Positions 61,219 to 64,000 of a stretch of 64,000 nucleotides of DNA are shown in pieces. Source of the stretch: Flavobacteriales bacterium (GTDB taxonomy: Bacteria > Bacteroidota > Bacteroidia > Flavobacteriales > Flavobacteriaceae); NCBI GenBank assembly GCA_027066365.1, contig JAMONV010000049.1:1-64000 (forward strand), given 5' to 3'. The notes below the pieces were generated by a model. That model searched no databases, was not told the origin of the DNA, and saw only the letters and a program-made list of their open reading frames with translations. How positions within the stretch are numbered: the stretch's first letter is position 1; the number at the start of each line of letters is the position of its first letter. Made by a program: the position numbers and the translations under genes.

Positions 61219-63648
61219 ATGAAGATTTCATACAATTGGCTCAGGGATTACATTGAAACGGATAAACCGGCGGAAGAAGTGGCGTCGATTTTGACCGGGA
61301 CCGGTCTGGAAGTGGAAAAAATTTCGGATTTTCAACCGGTAAAAAGCGATTTGGAGGGAATTGTTGTAGGTGAAGTGTTGGAGGTGAAAAAACATCCCAA
61401 TGCGGATAAATTGTCGTTGACATTGGTGGATTTGGGGCAAGGCGAACCGGTGCAAATCGTATGCGGGGCGCCTAATGTAGCTAAAGGTCAAAAAGTGCCG
61501 GTGGCTACAATCGGAACCAGGTTGGTTACGTTCGGCGGAGAGGAGATCAAGCTGAAAAAGGGTAAAATTCGCGGCGAGTTGAGTATGGGAATGATTTTAG
61601 CCGAAGACGAAATCGGCTTGAGTAATAATCACGACGGAATTATGGTATTGGACGAAGATGCGCCCGTAGGAAAATCGATTAAGGAAGTGCTTAATTTGCC
61701 GCAAGATAAAATATTTGAAATCGGACTTACGCCCAATCGTGCCGATGCGATGAGTCACTTTGGCGTAGCAAGGGATTTACATGCCAAGTTAAATTTTGAA
61801 GGGGAAAAAGTTAGGTTTTCGCCCAGGAGTGTGGGAAAATTTACACCCGACAACCGCGTGCAACCGGTTCAAATAGAAATCCGAGACAAAAAACATTGTG
61901 CCCGTTATACGGGATTGGTTATCAGGAATGTGAAAGTGGAAGAAAGTCCCGATTGGCTAAAACACCGTTTGCTAAGTATCGGATTAATTCCGCGCAATAA
62001 TATTGTGGATATAACCAATTATGTAATGCACGATATCGGTCAACCGATGCATGCTTTTGATTTGAGCAAAATAAAAGGAAACAAAATTATCGTCAGAACG
62101 GCAAAAGAAGGAGAGAAAATCATTGCATTGGATGATAAGGAATATACATTATCGAGCGAAAATTTGGTGATAGCCAATAAAGAAGAACCGATGGCCATTG
62201 CCGGGGTGATAGGCGGAAAAGATTCGGCTATAAATGCAAATACCACGGATATTTTGTTGGAAAGCGCATATTTCGATCCGGTTTCGGTAAGGAAAACCGC
62301 AAAAAAATTGGGGATTGCTACGGATTCCTCTTTCAGGTTCGAGCGTGGAATCGATCCCGAGTTAAGCGAATTTGCTATTAAATATGCTGCCTTGTTGATC
62401 AAGCAAGTTTTGCCTGATGTCATAATCACCGAACCTACTCTTGAAGTTGCCGAACATTTTCAACCCGTAACCCTTTCTTTGTCGTATGACTATTTGAATC
62501 AAATGATAGGAGAAAATATTCCCGTTGAAAAAATTAAGGAAATATTGGCATTGCTCGATTTTCAAATTATTTCGTCCAACGAAGAAAATTTAGCGGTTCA
62601 AATTCCGTTATACCGTGTGGATGTAACTCGTCCGGCCGACGTGGTTGAAGAAATTTTAAGGATTTACGGATATGATACTGTGCCTGTTTCGGAAAAAATG
62701 CATTTTACCATAGCGCATGAAGATGCCATTACGCCCTTGAAAGTGGAAAATGAGATTTCGGGCATTTTGACCCATAGCGGATTTCATGAAACCATGTCCG
62801 TTTCGATGATTTCCGCCAAACAATTTGAACTATTGAAATCCACCGATCGAACAAAAGCGGTGGAATTGCTCAATCCGGTCAGCGCCGATTATGCTTTTAT
62901 GCGACAAAGTTTGCTCGGTTCGGCTTTGCAGAATATTCAATACAATGTCAACCGTCAACGGGAAGATCTGCAATTATTCGAATTCGGCAAAATTTATTAT
63001 AAGGAAAATGAAAATTATATTGAAAAATGGCGTTTGGCAATGGTTCAAACGGGTAATTTACTACCCGAAAATTGGATTGAGAATTCCCGTAAAGGCGGAT
63101 TTTTTCATTTGAAGGGGCAATTGGAAAAGATTTTTCAACGTTGGGGCATAAATTATAAGGAAAAAGCTTATGTACATTCCGATTTAAGCGATTCGGTCGC
63201 TTTTGTGCTAAATAATAAGATTTTGGCGATAGCGGGTTTTGTGAGACCGTCCTTGGTTCGTGCTTATGATATTAAGAAGCCGGTTTATTATGCGGAAATC
63301 GATATGGATTTATTGATAGAAATCATCCGCAAACAAAAGCCGGGAAAAATCAAACCGATTCCTAAATTCCCTTCGATTCGTCGTGATTTGGCATTGGTGG
63401 TGGATGATCATGTTTCTTATGCACAATTGTATGAATTGGCGGTTAAGACCGAAAAAAAATTGTTGGAATCCGTCAATTTATTTGATGTTTACGAAGGAGA
63501 AAAAATCGGTGAAGGCAAAAAATCTTATGCCCTGTCATTGGTTTTTCGATCGACCGATAAAACATTGAATGACAAGCAGGTAGATAAAATAATGAAACGT
63601 TTGCTTAAAGTTTTTGAAAGCGAAACGGGTGCAAGTCTGCGTTCGTAA
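61219..63648 (+). CDS. pheT: Phenylalanine-tRNA ligase beta subunit
   Basis: This 809-residue subunit of the alpha2-beta2 PheRS starts MKISYNWLRDYIETD. Domains in order are B1/tRNA-binding EMAP-like (about 40-150, with KKHPNADKLSLTLVDLG), B3/B4 editing (about 210-390), B5 (about 405-475), the catalytic-like core (about 490-690), and the C-terminal anticodon-binding FDX-ACB domain (about 715-808, with PKFPSIRRDLALVVDD). pheS is not adjacent in the window. An ATG at 61215 is out of frame. The gene ends with a terminator. Confidence 0.96.
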   Translation: MKISYNWLRDYIETDKPAEEVASILTGTGLEVEKISDFQPVKSDLEGIVVGEVLEVKKHPNADKLSLTLVDLGQGEPVQIVCGAPNVAKGQKVPVATIGTRLVTFGGEEIKLKKGKIRGELSMGMILAEDEIGLSNNHDGIMVLDEDAPVGKSIKEVLNLPQDKIFEIGLTPNRADAMSHFGVARDLHAKLNFEGEKVRFSPRSVGKFTPDNRVQPVQIEIRDKKHCARYTGLVIRNVKVEESPDWLKHRLLSIGLIPRNNIVDITNYVMHDIGQPMHAFDLSKIKGNKIIVRTAKEGEKIIALDDKEYTLSSENLVIANKEEPMAIAGVIGGKDSAINANTTDILLESAYFDPVSVRKTAKKLGIATDSSFRFERGIDPELSEFAIKYAALLIKQVLPDVIITEPTLEVAEHFQPVTLSLSYDYLNQMIGENIPVEKIKEILALLDFQIISSNEENLAVQIPLYRVDVTRPADVVEEILRIYGYDTVPVSEKMHFTIAHEDAITPLKVENEISGILTHSGFHETMSVSMISAKQFELLKSTDRTKAVELLNPVSADYAFMRQSLLGSALQNIQYNVNRQREDLQLFEFGKIYYKENENYIEKWRLAMVQTGNLLPENWIENSRKGGFFHLKGQLEKIFQRWGINYKEKAYVHSDLSDSVAFVLNNKILAIAGFVRPSLVRAYDIKKPVYYAEIDMDLLIEIIRKQKPGKIKPIPKFPSIRRDLALVVDDHVSYAQLYELAVKTEKKLLESVNLFDVYEGEKIGEGKKSYALSLVFRSTDKTLNDKQVDKIMKRLLKVFESETGASLRS

Positions 63649-63671
63649 TATTTTAAAGGAAAACAATATAG

Positions 63672-63702
63672 GGGAGGTCGAATATAAGGCTTCCCTTTTT
63701 TT
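63672..63702 (+). terminator. Terminator after pheT
   Basis: GGGAGGTC (63672-63679) pairs with GGCTTCCC (63688-63695) with two G-U pairs and an 8-nt loop, followed by seven T. Confidence 0.8.
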
Positions 63703-63732
63703 GTTTAATTTAGAGCAAGATTTTGTGAGGGC

Positions 63733-64000
63733 ATGGTGAAAGAACAATTTTTAGCACAAATGCAAAAACGTGATCCGGAACGAGTTAAAAAATATTTGGC
63801 GGCGGTTTCCGGAGGTATGGACAGTATTGTATTGGCTCATTTGTTATATGTCAACGGATTCCATTTTGCCATGGTGCATTGCAATTTCGGTTTGCGCGGG
63901 GCGCATAGTGATGCGGATAGAAAGTTTGTGGAAGAATTATCCGCTTCATGGAACGTTCCGTTATACGCAAAGAACTGTCCGGTATCCGAAGGCGAAAATG
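63733..64000 (+). CDS. tilS: tRNA(Ile)-lysidine synthase TilS, N-terminal part (runs off the window)
   Basis: Eighty-nine residues are visible before the window ends. The PP-loop SGGMDS (26-31) and the following VHCNFGLRGAHSDADRKFVEEL block are characteristic of TilS, which makes lysidine at C34 of tRNA-Ile(CAU) using ATP and Lys. The ATG at 63733 gives the start MVKEQFLAQ. The catalytic and C-terminal parts lie beyond the end. Confidence 0.92.
   Translation, partial: MVKEQFLAQMQKRDPERVKKYLAAVSGGMDSIVLAHLLYVNGFHFAMVHCNFGLRGAHSDADRKFVEELSASWNVPLYAKNCPVSEGEN

Noticed and set aside
1-64000. tRNA, rRNA, CRISPR arrays, insertion sequences or prophage genes
   Set aside because: I read the intergenic gaps on both strands for cloverleaf arms, repeat-spacer patterns and transposase or integrase motifs and found none. 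A tRNAscan or Infernal run would be decisive.

Overview
The window is a contiguous piece of chromosome from a member of the Bacteroidota, most likely a flavobacterium-like lineage, at roughly 40 to 45 % GC. Three things support this. The proteins include type IX secretion (T9SS) components (PorQ, a PorV/PorQ-like protein, and a large secreted protein with a T9SS sorting tail), a one-chain SecDF, and families that are largely Bacteroidota-specific (DUF5362, DUF6048, DUF6452, a 6-bladed propeller lipoprotein). Most start codons lack a Shine-Dalgarno sequence. Promoters repeatedly match the Bacteroidota consensus TTG-N19..21-TAnnTTTG. I see no rRNA, tRNA, CRISPR array, prophage or intact insertion sequence.

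Layout. 1-3300 is accessory-looking: a Cys-rich peptide tail, a propeller lipoprotein, a CxxC membrane protein, a 360-bp stretch with possible gene remnants, a DUF5362 membrane protein and an EF-hand lipoprotein. 3600-10260 is a fatty-acid beta-oxidation block: a MarR-type regulator with a palindrome at its promoter, a FadN-type hydratase/dehydrogenase, a thiolase and an acyl-CoA dehydrogenase. The gap before the dehydrogenase holds a 17-G run and a GC-rich block. 10440-23015 is a mostly co-directional run: urocanate hydratase, DUF2141, patatin, MGMT-like, thioredoxin-like, menD, a secreted protein on the opposite strand, menB, aroK, tcdA, a PorV/PorQ-like protein, lnt and a flavin oxidoreductase. 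23360-31440 holds an EF-G paralogue with altered GTPase motifs, fhs, the T9SS-exported protein and dps.

31636-47630 is mainly on the minus strand: DUF6048, DUF6452, rlmD, thiI, an MBL hydrolase, lipB, ftsX, secDF, then slyD on plus, then a small conserved protein, mgtE, rsmA, dut, a methyltransferase and a RelA/SpoT homologue. 47800-64000 holds a peroxiredoxin, an HdeD-like protein, recQ, a barrel protein with a strongly basic tail, a PiT transporter with a PhoU-like tail, a Pif1-like helicase with RecQ-type C-terminal domains, a NifX-like protein with a His tail, cmk, porQ, lpxH, queD, a 51-residue membrane protein that overlaps queD, pheT and the start of tilS.

Most of this is core metabolism and envelope biology. 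The points most worth a second look are the EF-G paralogue lacking the usual catalytic His and G4 Lys, several genes whose -7 box lies only 4 to 7 nt before the ATG (predicted leaderless mRNAs), the poly-G/GC-rich element, the MarR palindrome, and the unannotated-size 51-residue protein. I found no convincing candidate for an entirely new multi-gene system.
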